This document shows, piece by piece, positions 27,757-36,821 of a stretch of DNA of 64,000 nucleotides (positions within the stretch are counted from its first letter, which is position 1; each line of letters begins with the position of its first letter). The notes under the pieces were generated by a model that was not told where the DNA came from, made no database searches, and saw nothing but the letters and a program-made list of their open reading frames with translations. Source of the stretch: Pseudomonas piscis (lineage in GTDB: Bacteria > Pseudomonadota > Gammaproteobacteria > Pseudomonadales > Pseudomonadaceae); NCBI RefSeq assembly GCF_009380155.1, contig NZ_WHUV01000001.1, positions 1,984,001 through 2,048,000 of the forward strand, read 5' to 3'. Position numbers and translations under genes: made by a program.

Positions 27757-29730
27757 TCAGAAGCGGTAGGTGTAGCGCACTTCGGTGGTGAAGGGGCGCC
27801 CCAGGTTGTCCAGCGCCGGTCTGTCGCTGGTCATGCTGGTGGTGTAGTCACGGTCGAACAGGTTCTCCACCAGCAGGCTCAGGCGATGCTGCTGGGCTGT
27901 GTCGAGGTAGCGATAGGCGTCGGCATCCACCACCGAGTAATGGCCGTAGTCGAGCTTGCGTGGACTGTCGATCTGGCCGATATAACGGATCGCGCCGCCC
28001 ACGCCCCACATACGATCCTGCGATTCGAAGCCCAGGCGCGAGCGGGCGAAGAACCCGGGGATGTTGCTCAGGGTCACGTTGCGTGATTCGACCAGGTTGC
28101 GGGTCATGTCGGCGGACAGGTTCCATTGCGGGCTGAACTGCCAGCGTCCATCCACCTCGATGCCCCGGACCCTGACCTGGCTGTCACCGTTGACGAATTG
28201 TTTGTTGTCCAGGGCAATCAGGTCGTCGATCTTGCGCCGGTAGGCGGTGACGCTGGCATTGAATTCACCGGCCAGCAGGCTGCCCTTGTAGTCCAGGCCC
28301 AACTCAGCGTTGACGCTCTTTTCCGGCTTGAGGTTGCGGTTGCCTTTTTCATAGGGTTCGTTAGCGAACAACTGCTCGGCGTTGGGCAGCTTGAAGGCAT
28401 TGCCGTACTGGCCGCGCAGTTGCCAGTTGGGCGTGAGGTCGTACAGCGAGGTGAGCATGCCCACCGTGGCGCTCTCGCCGCCGCTGATTTTCTCGTGGCG
28501 CACGCCGATGCTCGGGTGCCAGTCCGGCAGGGCTTCGAACACCGGGCGTAACTGGGTATACAGGGCGTTGGCCTGGGCCTTGTTGTCGTCGATCTTGAGC
28601 ACGTCGTCCTGGCCCTTGAACCACTGGTTGTCGGTGCCGAACACCAGCACATGGCCGCCGTCCAGCTCGGCCTTGCCCTCGGCTTGCACGCCCCAGTCGG
28701 TGAAGCCCCAGTAGTCGTTGTGGTTGATGACCTTGATGCCTCCATCATCGTTGCTGTTGATACGGGTGTAGCGCGTGTCCCAATCGTTGACATGGCCCTT
28801 GACGAAGTAGCTGAAGCGCTCGCCCAGGCGTTGCTCGAAGGTGGCGGTGGCGATCTGCTGGACCCGGTCGTTGGTGGTCTTCTTGTTGTTCGCGGCGCGG
28901 GCGAAATCCAGGTTGGCGTCGGTGTACTGGTAGAACAACTCCAGGCGCGAGTCGTCGCCGAACCCCTGGATCGCCTTGGCGCCGAAGGTGGTCACCTCAT
29001 AGGAGCGCTTCTTGTCACGGGTGCTGGTGTTGTAGGCGCTGTTGCGAAACGGCTGGTAGCCGTCGGAGACGTTGTGGCTGACATAGGCCAGCAAGCCGAG
29101 GTCGCCCAGGCCGTTGCTGACGATGCGTTCCACCCGGGCATCGCCGCTCCTGCCCATGAAGCTGTCCAGGCCCAGGTTGACTTCGCCGGAGGCGTCGCGG
29201 GTCTGTGGGCTGCGGGTGACGATGTTGATCACCCCGGACACCGCCTGGGTGCCGAACAGCAGGCTCTGGCCGCCCTTGAGCACTTCGATGCGCTCGATGG
29301 CGTTGGCTGGCAGGGTATCCAGGTACAGGCCGCCGTACAGGCGGTTGTTCAGGCGCACGCCATCGAGCAGGATCAGCGTGTCATCGTTGCGTCCCCCCAG
29401 CAGCGAATAGGTGCCGTAGTCGAAAGGGCCGTTCTTGGGCGCCACGTAGAGGCCCGGCACGTACATCTGCAGGACCCGGGTGATGTCGCTGCTGGGGCCG
29501 GCGCGTTCGATCTGCTGGCGATCGATGATCTCCACCTTGCTGCCGTACTTGGCCATCTCGGCCACGGTGGTGGACTCCACCGACGGGGCGGAGACGAACT
29601 GCTGGTCCAGCTTCAGGGAGGTGTCGTCCGCCAGCAGCCAGGGGCTGAACAGGCAGCCGAGCAGGGCGCCGCCCATGGAACGGCGCGGAGCACGCCAGTC
29701 GCGCGCAAGGGAATTGTCTGTTGTTGTCAT
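27757..29730 (-). CDS. btuB: TonB-dependent cobalamin receptor, BtuB-like
   Basis: A 657-residue outer-membrane receptor. After an N-terminal export signal (GGALLGCLFSPWLLA) comes the plug domain with VEIIDRQQIERAGPSSDI and ERIEVLKGGQSLLFG, then SGVINIVTRSP, and a 22-strand barrel ending VRYTYRF. The size and the upstream cobalamin riboswitch identify it as a vitamin B12 receptor. It needs TonB energy to import cobalamin. Start chosen at ATG 29730 (MTTTDNSLARDW); it is the first gene after the riboswitch. Confidence 0.9.
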   Translation of the reverse strand: MTTTDNSLARDWRAPRRSMGGALLGCLFSPWLLADDTSLKLDQQFVSAPSVESTTVAEMAKYGSKVEIIDRQQIERAGPSSDITRVLQMYVPGLYVAPKNGPFDYGTYSLLGGRNDDTLILLDGVRLNNRLYGGLYLDTLPANAIERIEVLKGGQSLLFGTQAVSGVINIVTRSPQTRDASGEVNLGLDSFMGRSGDARVERIVSNGLGDLGLLAYVSHNVSDGYQPFRNSAYNTSTRDKKRSYEVTTFGAKAIQGFGDDSRLELFYQYTDANLDFARAANNKKTTNDRVQQIATATFEQRLGERFSYFVKGHVNDWDTRYTRINSNDDGGIKVINHNDYWGFTDWGVQAEGKAELDGGHVLVFGTDNQWFKGQDDVLKIDDNKAQANALYTQLRPVFEALPDWHPSIGVRHEKISGGESATVGMLTSLYDLTPNWQLRGQYGNAFKLPNAEQLFANEPYEKGNRNLKPEKSVNAELGLDYKGSLLAGEFNASVTAYRRKIDDLIALDNKQFVNGDSQVRVRGIEVDGRWQFSPQWNLSADMTRNLVESRNVTLSNIPGFFARSRLGFESQDRMWGVGGAIRYIGQIDSPRKLDYGHYSVVDADAYRYLDTAQQHRLSLLVENLFDRDYTTSMTSDRPALDNLGRPFTTEVRYTYRF

Positions 29731-29844
29731 TGTTGGTCTTCTCGAAAGTGTCTTCGGGAAGCACGCAGGGAGAAGGTGGCAGGCACGCGCACGCGCCCAC
29801 ACCGGCCCATGCCCGCCCACCGCAGGATTGCCAAATAGATGCTT

Positions 29845-30022
29845 CAGGCCGGTCTCCGGGCTTGCGAGGCTGGCTGCATTCGCCTTCCCATACCTTGGGT
29901 ACAGTGGCGTGTTGAATGCAGCACTCGCTTACCGTTGCGGGGGCAGCACCGGACTTGCCCCTGGGGGGCGCACCGGTTTCCCGTTTCACCTCACGCACGG
30001 CGGCGTAAGGCACCTGAAACAG
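29845..30022 (-). ncRNA. Cobalamin riboswitch
   Basis: Read on the minus strand, the region holds the hallmarks of the B12 aptamer: AAACGGGAAACCGGTG, then the B12-box core GCTGCCCCCGCAACGGTAA, then GCCACTG, and finally AGCCCGGAGACCGGCC near the 3' end. It ends about 115 bases before the btuB-like start. High cobalamin is expected to shut down receptor and uptake genes. Confidence 0.93.
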
Positions 30023-30126
30023 GGCGGCATCTGAACATCCGTCCTGCCGTTCGTCAATCCTGTGGCCGCCACGATTGCGTCCGCTGCGCAGTCATGCCGT
30101 TATCGCCGAGCCCAGCGCAGCTCTGG

Positions 30127-30236
30127 TAGCCGCTGCTGAGACTGCGAAGCTGCGCCAAGTCCCGCGGGGCCTTCATTGTGGAGTGCGCAAGGTTTGCGCC
30201 CGCTGCGTGGTCGTGCGCAGCCTGCGGCAGCGGCTA
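30127..30236. repeat. REP-type repeat pair
   Basis: Opens TAGCCGCTGCTGAGACTGCG and closes GCAGCCTGCGGCAGCGGCTA. A degenerate further unit (GCGTCCGCTGCGCAGTCATG) precedes it near 30077. It separates the riboswitch from the succinyltransferase genes. Confidence 0.75.
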
Positions 30237-30258
30237 TACCAAGCGGGTTTGCCCGGCG

Positions 30259-31326
30259 TTACCAGGCGGTGGCGGGGGAGGTGCGTACCTGGGCCTGGCC
30301 ACCGGCATCGGCGGGGCAGGCCAGCAGTGGCACCGCACGCACCGAGTCACCGGGTTGCAGTTGCAGGCGCTTGGTGGTCTGGCGGTCCACCAGCAGGCAG
30401 CCGGCCACCAGGCGCCCGGGCGCGGCGGTGATGCGGCAGCTCTCCAGGCGTCGGTTGTGGATCAGCCACATCGGCGCCTGCTCGTCCGGGTTGCCCACCA
30501 GCAACGGCAGGACCTGGCTTTCACGCACGCTGCGGATCTTCGCCACTTCGGCCTCGATCAGCGGGCCACCGTCGAACACATCGATGCAACCCTGGTGGCT
30601 GAAACCTTCGTCGCGCAGGATGCCCACCGCTTGTTCGGTGCTGGCGTGGGCCTGGCCGATGGCCGCCTGGGCCTGGAGGCTGAGCAGGCAGGTATAGAGC
30701 GGCTGGCGCGGCATCAACTCGGCGATGGAGGACTTGCCGCCATGGCTGGACAGGCGGTTGGCCTGCTGGAAATCCATCTTGAAGAAGTGCCGCCCCAGGC
30801 TGTCCCAGAACGGCGAGCAACCTTGGCTGTCGACCTGGCCACGCAACTCCACCACCAGCTTGTCGCCGAACAGCGCCGGGTACTCGGCGACGAACAGCAA
30901 GCGCGCCGTGGACAGCAGGCGCCCGGTATAGCCCTGGCGCAGGTCGTGGCGCAGGAACAGCGAGCACAGCTGGGATTGCCCGGCCATGTCGTTGCTCAAG
31001 AACAGGGTCGGGATCTGTTTCTCGATACCCAGTCCCGGGGCGCTGCCGCGAGTGATGCCGAGCCGGTAGTTGTAGCAGGGCTCGCGCAGGCCGATGGCAC
31101 CGCTCAAGCCACAGATGCCGATCACCTGCTGCTCGTCATCTTCCAGCACGAACAGGTAGTCGGCGTCGGCGCGTTCCACCTGGCCGGCGAACGTGCGCTG
31201 GGCCCAGCGCACCCGATGGTCCAGGCGCTCGGGGTCGGTGCTGAGGTTGTCCAGTTCTCGCTGGCTGCCACCCAGCAGACGCAGCAGCGCGGGCAGGTCG
31301 GAGACGCGAATCGGGCGCACGATCAT
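30259..31326 (-). CDS. Arginine/ornithine succinyltransferase-like protein (AruG/AstA type)
   Basis: A 355-residue GNAT-fold enzyme starting MIVRPIRVSDLPALLRLLG. Family motifs include LEDDEQQVIGICGLSG, RLLFVAEYPALFGDKLVVEL and SPFWDSLGRHFFKMDF, ending with FDGGPLIEAE. AstA-family enzymes transfer succinyl from succinyl-CoA to the alpha-amino group of arginine or ornithine. In Pseudomonas two subunits (AruF and AruG) are encoded in tandem, as here. The rest of the arginine pathway (astB, C, D) is not in this window, so this pair may be a paralogue acting on another amine. It is about 15 residues longer than usual at the C-terminus. Confidence 0.78.
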   Translation of the reverse strand: MIVRPIRVSDLPALLRLLGGSQRELDNLSTDPERLDHRVRWAQRTFAGQVERADADYLFVLEDDEQQVIGICGLSGAIGLREPCYNYRLGITRGSAPGLGIEKQIPTLFLSNDMAGQSQLCSLFLRHDLRQGYTGRLLSTARLLFVAEYPALFGDKLVVELRGQVDSQGCSPFWDSLGRHFFKMDFQQANRLSSHGGKSSIAELMPRQPLYTCLLSLQAQAAIGQAHASTEQAVGILRDEGFSHQGCIDVFDGGPLIEAEVAKIRSVRESQVLPLLVGNPDEQAPMWLIHNRRLESCRITAAPGRLVAGCLLVDRQTTKRLQLQPGDSVRAVPLLACPADAGGQAQVRTSPATAW

Positions 31327-31369
31327 GCACGGGCTCCTGGCAATGCCACGGTTGCGAATCGATAAGGGG

Positions 31370-32386
31370 TCATAGCGCAATGCTCCGCACGGCAGCGCCG
31401 GGCTCCAGTTGCAAGGCCTGGAACATCTCTTGGCCAAGACCGATACGCTCCTCTGGAGCTTCGTCGAGCAGCGCGACGATGGCGCGGAAACCTTGCAGGC
31501 GGTCGTTGCTCAACAGCCATGGGCGGCCCCGGCCGCTCTGCGCGGCGAAGTAGCTGGTGGCGATCCGGCTCTGGATGATCGAGCGCAGTTCGTTGGTGCG
31601 CGCCTGCAGGGTCGGCCCGGCATCGAACAGGTCGACGTACTGGGTCGGGGCGAAACCTTCGTCCACCAGGATGTCGCAGGCTTCCCGGGCGTCGGGATGG
31701 ATGCGGCCGATGCAGTCCTGGGCCGCCTGCGCCAGCATCGGGATGTAGATCGGGTACTGGGGCATCAGCTCGACCAGGAACCCGCGTCCCTGCAGGGCGC
31801 ACAGGCGCTCGGCCTCGACATAGGGCAGGTCGAAGAAATGCTGGCCCACCGCCTCCCAGAACGGTGACTGGCCGTCGGTGTCGCTGTAGCCGACGATTTC
31901 GCTGATGCAGCTGTCGGCGAAGCGCTGGGGGTGGGCGGCGATGAACAGCAAGCGGGCCCGGGAGGTCAGTTGCGCCAGGGGGCTGCCGGCCAGTTCGACG
32001 TCCATGTGGAAGCTGCGCAGCAGGGTCTGCTCGCTCAGGTCGTGGCACAGCGACAGGGTCGGCACCCCATGCTGGATGTCCAGCTCCCGCGAGCTGCTGA
32101 TGAACGGGCGGTTGCGCAGGCTGTAGAACGGTTCGCTGAAGCCGGCGGTGGCCAGGATGTCGGAGCAGCCATGCAGCCGGCCGGTGGCGGGATCTTCGAG
32201 GACGAAGAAATAGTTCTCCGGCCCCTGGCCGGCCTCGGCCTTGGCGAAGGACGCCAGGGAGTCGAGGATCTTTTCCCGCAGGCAGGTTTCGTCGTCCACC
32301 AGCGAGGTCACGCCCAGCAGGCGCTCGCGGGCCAGGCGCCGCAGTTGGGGCAGATCGGATAACGCCACGGGACGCAAGGCCAGCAT
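31370..32386 (-). CDS. Arginine/ornithine succinyltransferase-like protein (AruF type)
   Basis: A 338-residue paralogue of the following gene, with GVTSLVDDE, NYFFVLEDPATGRLHGCS, CHDLSEQTLL, SPFWEAVGQHFFDLPY and ELMPQYPIYIPML. The sequence is close to the AruF (alpha) subunit of Pseudomonas arginine/ornithine N-succinyltransferase. The pair lies downstream of a PuuP-like permease and of genes for glutamine synthetase and amidohydrolases, unlike the normal aruCFGDBE operon. This suggests a specialised second enzyme. The 169-base gap to the permease gene shows no clear site. Confidence 0.8.
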   Translation of the reverse strand: MLALRPVALSDLPQLRRLARERLLGVTSLVDDETCLREKILDSLASFAKAEAGQGPENYFFVLEDPATGRLHGCSDILATAGFSEPFYSLRNRPFISSSRELDIQHGVPTLSLCHDLSEQTLLRSFHMDVELAGSPLAQLTSRARLLFIAAHPQRFADSCISEIVGYSDTDGQSPFWEAVGQHFFDLPYVEAERLCALQGRGFLVELMPQYPIYIPMLAQAAQDCIGRIHPDAREACDILVDEGFAPTQYVDLFDAGPTLQARTNELRSIIQSRIATSYFAAQSGRGRPWLLSNDRLQGFRAIVALLDEAPEERIGLGQEMFQALQLEPGAAVRSIAL

Positions 32387-32555
32387 GGGTGCACTCCTGT
32401 ATCAAGGGCCGCCGGCTTTGGGCCGGGCAGCCAGACATCACTGTCGATTACCACGCATTGTCTCCGGCCGTGGCATCCGGCGGCCGGTTCCCGGGCTGCT
32501 CTTGATGGCCGTGCCGGGATGGCGCGTCACCCCGCAGGGCAACGCGCCGCGTTCA

Positions 32556-33905
32556 CTATTGCTTGAGCGGATCCGGCAGGGCGGCACCGTTGCCCAGCCG
32601 GTTGAGCACGAACAGGTATACCAATCCTGCGACCACCCAAATAGCGCCAAGTTTCTGCGCGTCCACGCCCATGTTGTACATGATGGCGCAGACGATCACG
32701 AAACCGATCGACGGGCAGACCAGGTGGCGCAGCACCTGGCCGGACTTCTGCCGGCGCCAGTAGAAGTTGATCACGGTGATGTGCAGCAGCATGAAGCCGC
32801 TCAGGGCGCCGAAGTTGACCAGCGAGGTGAGGGTGTCCACCGAGTCGATGAACAGGTAGCAGATCACCAGCGACAACAGCGCTACCAGGTAGATGCTGAT
32901 GTGCGGGGTGTTGTGCTTGGGGTGGACCTTGGCCAGCACCTTGGGCAGCTTGCCGTCGCGGGCCATGCCGAACAGCAGGCGCGATACCGCCGCTTGCGAG
33001 GTGATGGCCACCGCCACGCCCCAGGCCAGCGCCGTGGCCACCCCGGTGAGGGTCGCCAACCAGCTGCCGGCTGCCAGCTCGGCGATCTCGTAGAAGGCGG
33101 TGTCGGCGGACTTGAAGCCCATGCCCGCTGCCAGGTCGGTGGCGATCCAGGTCTGCACCACGAAGATCGCGCCCATCACCACCAGGGTGATCAACGCTGC
33201 CCGGCCAACGCTACGGCCGGGATCGCCCTTGACCTCTTCGGCCAGGGTCGAGATGGCGTCGAACCCCAGGAACGACAGCACCGCGATCGACACGCCCTGC
33301 ATCAGCATGCCGAAGTGGAAGTTTTCCGGGCTGTAGAGCGGCGCCAGGGTCAGCTCGCCGTGGCCGGTGCCGCCGTGCAGGGCGTTCCAGGCGTAGAACA
33401 GGAAGATCCCCAGGACCACCAGTTGCGCCAGCAGGAACAGGATGTTCATCCGTGCGGTGAAGGTGATGCCCCGCAGGTTGACGAAGGTGGCGCTGACCAG
33501 GAACGCCAGGATGAAGCCGACCTTGGGCACTTCCGGGTACAGGTGGTTGAGCGCCATGGCCGCGTAGACATAGAGCAATGGCGGGATCAGCAGATAGTCC
33601 AGGAGCATCAGCCAGCCGGCGAGGAACCCCACGTGGGGGTTGAGGCCACGCTGGGCATAGGAGTACACCGAACCGGCGATGGGAAAGGCGCGGGCCATGG
33701 CGCCGTAGCTCAGGGCGGTGAAGACCATCGCCACCATGCCGATGATGTAGGCCAGGGGCACCATGCCCGGAGCCTCCTGGTTGACGTAGCCGTAGACCCC
33801 GAACGGGGCGATGGGGATCATGAAGATCATCCCGTAGACCACCAGGTCGCGCAGGTTCAGCCCGCGCTTGAGTTCCTGCTTGTAGCCGAATTCTTCAATC
33901 TCCAT
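32556..33905 (-). CDS. APC family amino acid/polyamine permease (PuuP-like)
   Basis: A 449-residue inner-membrane transporter with 12 predicted helices. Its sequence pattern (LSYGAMARAFPIAGSVYSYA, LNPHVGFLAGWLMLLDYLL, SFLGFDAISTLAEE, SRLLFGMARDG) closely follows the E. coli putrescine importer PuuP. ATG 33905 has a strong AAGGAG site nine bases upstream, better than an in-frame ATG at 33938. The neighbouring PuuA-type ligase supports an amine or amino acid substrate. Whether this is putrescine, arginine-derived or another compound cannot be told from sequence. Confidence 0.85.
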   Translation of the reverse strand: MEIEEFGYKQELKRGLNLRDLVVYGMIFMIPIAPFGVYGYVNQEAPGMVPLAYIIGMVAMVFTALSYGAMARAFPIAGSVYSYAQRGLNPHVGFLAGWLMLLDYLLIPPLLYVYAAMALNHLYPEVPKVGFILAFLVSATFVNLRGITFTARMNILFLLAQLVVLGIFLFYAWNALHGGTGHGELTLAPLYSPENFHFGMLMQGVSIAVLSFLGFDAISTLAEEVKGDPGRSVGRAALITLVVMGAIFVVQTWIATDLAAGMGFKSADTAFYEIAELAAGSWLATLTGVATALAWGVAVAITSQAAVSRLLFGMARDGKLPKVLAKVHPKHNTPHISIYLVALLSLVICYLFIDSVDTLTSLVNFGALSGFMLLHITVINFYWRRQKSGQVLRHLVCPSIGFVIVCAIMYNMGVDAQKLGAIWVVAGLVYLFVLNRLGNGAALPDPLKQ

Positions 33906-34086
33906 GAAGCACTTCTCCTTGTAGCCAATAGGGGGCAAAGCCCGTAGCGTGCGTCGTCATTGACGCTTGGGCCGCGGGCCGGTGTTTGAACCTGGCAGGA
34001 TCAAAGACACACCACAGCGGTTTTTCTGATTGTTATTGCAGTCCTGCTAACAGCGTTATTGGATGATCCTCGGTGCTCTTGAGGCA

Positions 34087-34839
34087 CTACAGCAACGGCG
34101 CCAGGCAATCGCTCCAGTGCTGTACCGCCTGTGGGGTGCGCAGCAGGTCGTTGCGCACCTCGATCAACACCGACTCCAGGCCCCGGGCATCGCCGTGCAC
34201 CGGTACCGTCATATCGCTCAATGGATCGATTTCATAAGGCTGGTTGCCGGCCACTTTCAGCGGCAAGGTCCATAAGCCTTCCAGGACCCGGGCGGCATAG
34301 GCGGTGGCGTTGCCATAGAGCACGCCGATTTCCAGCTCCCGTGGCTGGCCGTAGTACACCGGGGTGAAACTGTGGATGCCCACCACCCGTACTTCGCGGC
34401 CCTGGGCCAGGCGCCGGTCGATGATCCGCTGCAAGCGCTGGTGGAATGGCGTGAACAACTGCTGGCGCCGGTACTCGCGGGTCGCTTCGTCCAGGTGCTG
34501 GTTGCCCGGCACCTGGTAGATCTCGCTCTGCAACGGGATGCTGTCGGGGGCATGCCGTGGCCGGTTGAGGTCCACCAGCAAGCGTGAGTAGTTGGCCGCG
34601 ATCAGGGTCGCGCCCAGGGCCTGGGACAGGTTCTGGGCCAGTTCCAGGGCGCCCGGGTCCCAGGCGATATGCTCGCGGGCCGCCACCGGGTCCAGCCCCA
34701 GGTCGTTCAGGGCTGGCGGAATGTAGTGGCTGGCGTGCTCGCACACCAGGATCAGCGGATGCTCGGAGTCTTCCCGGAACAGGCGATAGGCCGGCTCGGT
34801 ATAGAGTCCCAGCTCGGCGGATTTAGTACAGGTGTCCAT
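34087..34839 (-). CDS. N-formylglutamate amidohydrolase family protein
   Basis: A 250-residue hydrolase. The family motif LVCEHASHYIPPAL near the N-terminus and VVGIHSFTPVY, then EVRNDLLRTP are clear. HutG-type members cleave N-formylglutamate to formate and glutamate; other members act on different N-acyl amino acids. There is no hut gene near. Its start lies inside the 3' end of the glutamine synthetase gene (17-base overlap from ATG 34839; a GTG at 34848 is an alternative), so the two are coupled. The 181-base gap downstream shows no clear feature. Confidence 0.82.
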   Translation of the reverse strand: MDTCTKSAELGLYTEPAYRLFREDSEHPLILVCEHASHYIPPALNDLGLDPVAAREHIAWDPGALELAQNLSQALGATLIAANYSRLLVDLNRPRHAPDSIPLQSEIYQVPGNQHLDEATREYRRQQLFTPFHQRLQRIIDRRLAQGREVRVVGIHSFTPVYYGQPRELEIGVLYGNATAYAARVLEGLWTLPLKVAGNQPYEIDPLSDMTVPVHGDARGLESVLIEVRNDLLRTPQAVQHWSDCLAPLL

Positions 34840-36178
34840 AGTGCTCACAGAGTTGGGCGGCGTTCAGGTGCTTGGTCAGGGACACTTCCTTTTGCTTGAC
34901 GGCGAAATAGGTATCCAGCAGCGCCTGCGGCAGCAGTTGTCGCAACTCGCGGTTCTCGCGCAGGCAATCCAGGGCCTGGGGCAGGTTGCCGGGCAGCGGC
35001 ACGATGCCGCTGGCCCGACGCTGTTCGGCGCTCAGTTCATCGGGGACCTTGTCGGTCACCGCATTGAGCGCCAGTTTTTGTTCGATGCCCAGGCGGCCGG
35101 CCATCAGCACCACGGCCATGGCCAGGTGCGGCGAGGCGGTGGCATCCAGGGCGCGGAACTCCAGGTTGTATTGCGGCGCTTCAGGCTTGCCGCCGATGGT
35201 CACGGTGGGGCAGATACGCAGCGAGGCTTCGCGGTTGCGCAGGCCCAGGCAGGCATAGGAGGCGCTCCAGTGATGGGGCTGCAGGCGCGCATAGGAAATC
35301 GGAGTTGGCGCGGTGAAGGCGCACAGCGCCGGCAGGTGCTTGAGCACTCCGGCGGCCCAGTGCTGGCCCAGGCGCGAAAGGTCGTCGCCGCTCACCGCTT
35401 GCGGATCGTAGAGCAGCGGGGTGCCTTCCAGGTCCTGCAAACTCAGGTGCAGGTGCACGCCGTTGCACACCGCATTCTCGGCGGTCTTGGGCGCGAAGCT
35501 GACCCGGTGCCCCAACTGCCGGGCGATCTCGCGGGTGATCTCGCGCACGTTAACCGCCCGGTCGGCGGCGGCCAGGCCCTGGGTCGGGCGGCAGGTGACC
35601 TCGTACTGGTGCTTGCCGTATTCGGGCAGGAACATTTCCGGCTCGACCCCGGCGGCGCGCAATGCCGCCAGCAACCAGCCGCCGAAGCTCGCGCCCTGGC
35701 GCTGGGCCTGCAGCGAGAACGCCAGGTGTTCGGCCTGCTCGCCACCGGTGTCGAGGTTGAACTCATGCTCGAACGCCGCGGTGACCTGGATGCCCAGGGC
35801 CTGGTAGGCCTCCAGCTCGTTACGCAACAGGGTGCGCGGGCAGGCTGCCCAGGGCTGGCCATCGGTCTCGCGGATATCGGCGTGGATGAACTCCAGCGGC
35901 GGGGCGAAGGGATCGGGGCCGGCGCCGACACTGACCCGGCTGTCCAGGTCGGGGACCAGTCGCAGATCGCCATAGGCGCCCCAGGGATTGTCCTCGGCGA
36001 TCAGGTCCTGGGGTGTCAGCGCGCTGTTGGCCGGCACCCAGCCGCAGCCGCCGAGCCGGTAGCGTTCCAGTTCATCGCTGGGAAACGAGCGTCCGCGAGT
36101 GACGCCGATCAGGTCGGTGGTGACGATGCTGGTCATCGCCACCGGGCTCAGGGCCTCGATGTCCTGGCCCCGGCTCAT
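34823..36178 (-). CDS. Glutamine synthetase family protein (PuuA-type ligase)
   Basis: A 451-residue ligase. Active-site regions are intact: FEHEFNL, YEVTCRPTQGL, NGVHLHLSL, NREASLRICP and NLEFRALDATASPH. The length and divergent N-terminus match gamma-glutamylpolyamine synthetases (PuuA, PauA) rather than housekeeping GlnA. Such enzymes join glutamate to an amine with ATP. Together with the PuuP-like permease it suggests gamma-glutamylation of an imported amine. It overlaps both neighbours (four bases with the cysteine hydrolase, ATGA). Confidence 0.85.
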   Translation of the reverse strand: MSRGQDIEALSPVAMTSIVTTDLIGVTRGRSFPSDELERYRLGGCGWVPANSALTPQDLIAEDNPWGAYGDLRLVPDLDSRVSVGAGPDPFAPPLEFIHADIRETDGQPWAACPRTLLRNELEAYQALGIQVTAAFEHEFNLDTGGEQAEHLAFSLQAQRQGASFGGWLLAALRAAGVEPEMFLPEYGKHQYEVTCRPTQGLAAADRAVNVREITREIARQLGHRVSFAPKTAENAVCNGVHLHLSLQDLEGTPLLYDPQAVSGDDLSRLGQHWAAGVLKHLPALCAFTAPTPISYARLQPHHWSASYACLGLRNREASLRICPTVTIGGKPEAPQYNLEFRALDATASPHLAMAVVLMAGRLGIEQKLALNAVTDKVPDELSAEQRRASGIVPLPGNLPQALDCLRENRELRQLLPQALLDTYFAVKQKEVSLTKHLNAAQLCEHYGHLY

Positions 36179-36819
36179 CCGCGGATCTCCCGCAGGCGGC
36201 CGAGCACGGTGGCGGTGTCGGTGATCCAGCAGTAGCCCTTGATCGCATTGAGGCAGGCCTGGTGCCGGGCATCGCTGTAGGTGGCGCAGGCGTCTTCCAC
36301 CAGGGTCACCAGGTAGCCGCGGTCGGCGGCATCGCGCACAGCCATGTCCACGCACTGGTCGGTGACGATCCCGGCGACGATCAGGTGACGAGTCTCCAGA
36401 TTGCGCAGCACGTAGTCGATGTTGGTGGAGTTGAAGACCCCGGACGAAGTCTTGGGCAACACGATCTCGTTTTCCACCGGCTCAAGCTCGGCGATGATCG
36501 CCGCTTCCGGGCTGCCCTTGGGCAAGTGCATGTCCGACAGCTTGTGGTCCAGGGAGCGGTCACGGCCGTCGGCGGTGAGGCTCTCGATGATGGTGTGCAG
36601 CACGTTCTGCCGAGCCTCGCGCACCGCGGCCAGGAGCTTCTGCTGGTTGGGAATCACTTGCTCCCGGGCGCGCTTGAGGAACGCCTCGCCTTCGGGGCCT
36701 TGCAGGTGCGGGTCGAACTGCGGCTCGAGCCAGGCCCGTTGCATGTCCACCAGCAGCAGGGCGGTGTGGTCGACGACGAAGGGCAGGTCCCGTGGCGAAC
36801 GATGGGGCAGGCTGAACAT
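36175..36819 (-). CDS. Cysteine hydrolase (isochorismatase superfamily)
   Basis: A 214-residue enzyme starting MFSLPHRSPRDLPFVVD. The catalytic triad of the family is visible: Asp in LLLVDMQRAWLEP, Lys in LPKTSSGVF and Cys in GIVTDQCVDMAVRDAADRGY. Relatives include N-carbamoyl amino acid amidohydrolases, biuret hydrolase and nicotinamidase. In this cluster it probably removes a carbamoyl or amide group. It begins two bases after the RpiR stop and overlaps the ligase gene by ATGA. Confidence 0.85.
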   Translation of the reverse strand: MFSLPHRSPRDLPFVVDHTALLLVDMQRAWLEPQFDPHLQGPEGEAFLKRAREQVIPNQQKLLAAVREARQNVLHTIIESLTADGRDRSLDHKLSDMHLPKGSPEAAIIAELEPVENEIVLPKTSSGVFNSTNIDYVLRNLETRHLIVAGIVTDQCVDMAVRDAADRGYLVTLVEDACATYSDARHQACLNAIKGYCWITDTATVLGRLREIRG

Positions 36820-36821
36820 CC

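Noticed and set aside
30259..32386. The succinyltransferase pair as the ordinary arginine catabolic aru operon
   Set aside because: aruC, aruD, aruB and aruE do not flank it; the neighbours are a permease, a PuuA-type ligase and hydrolases.
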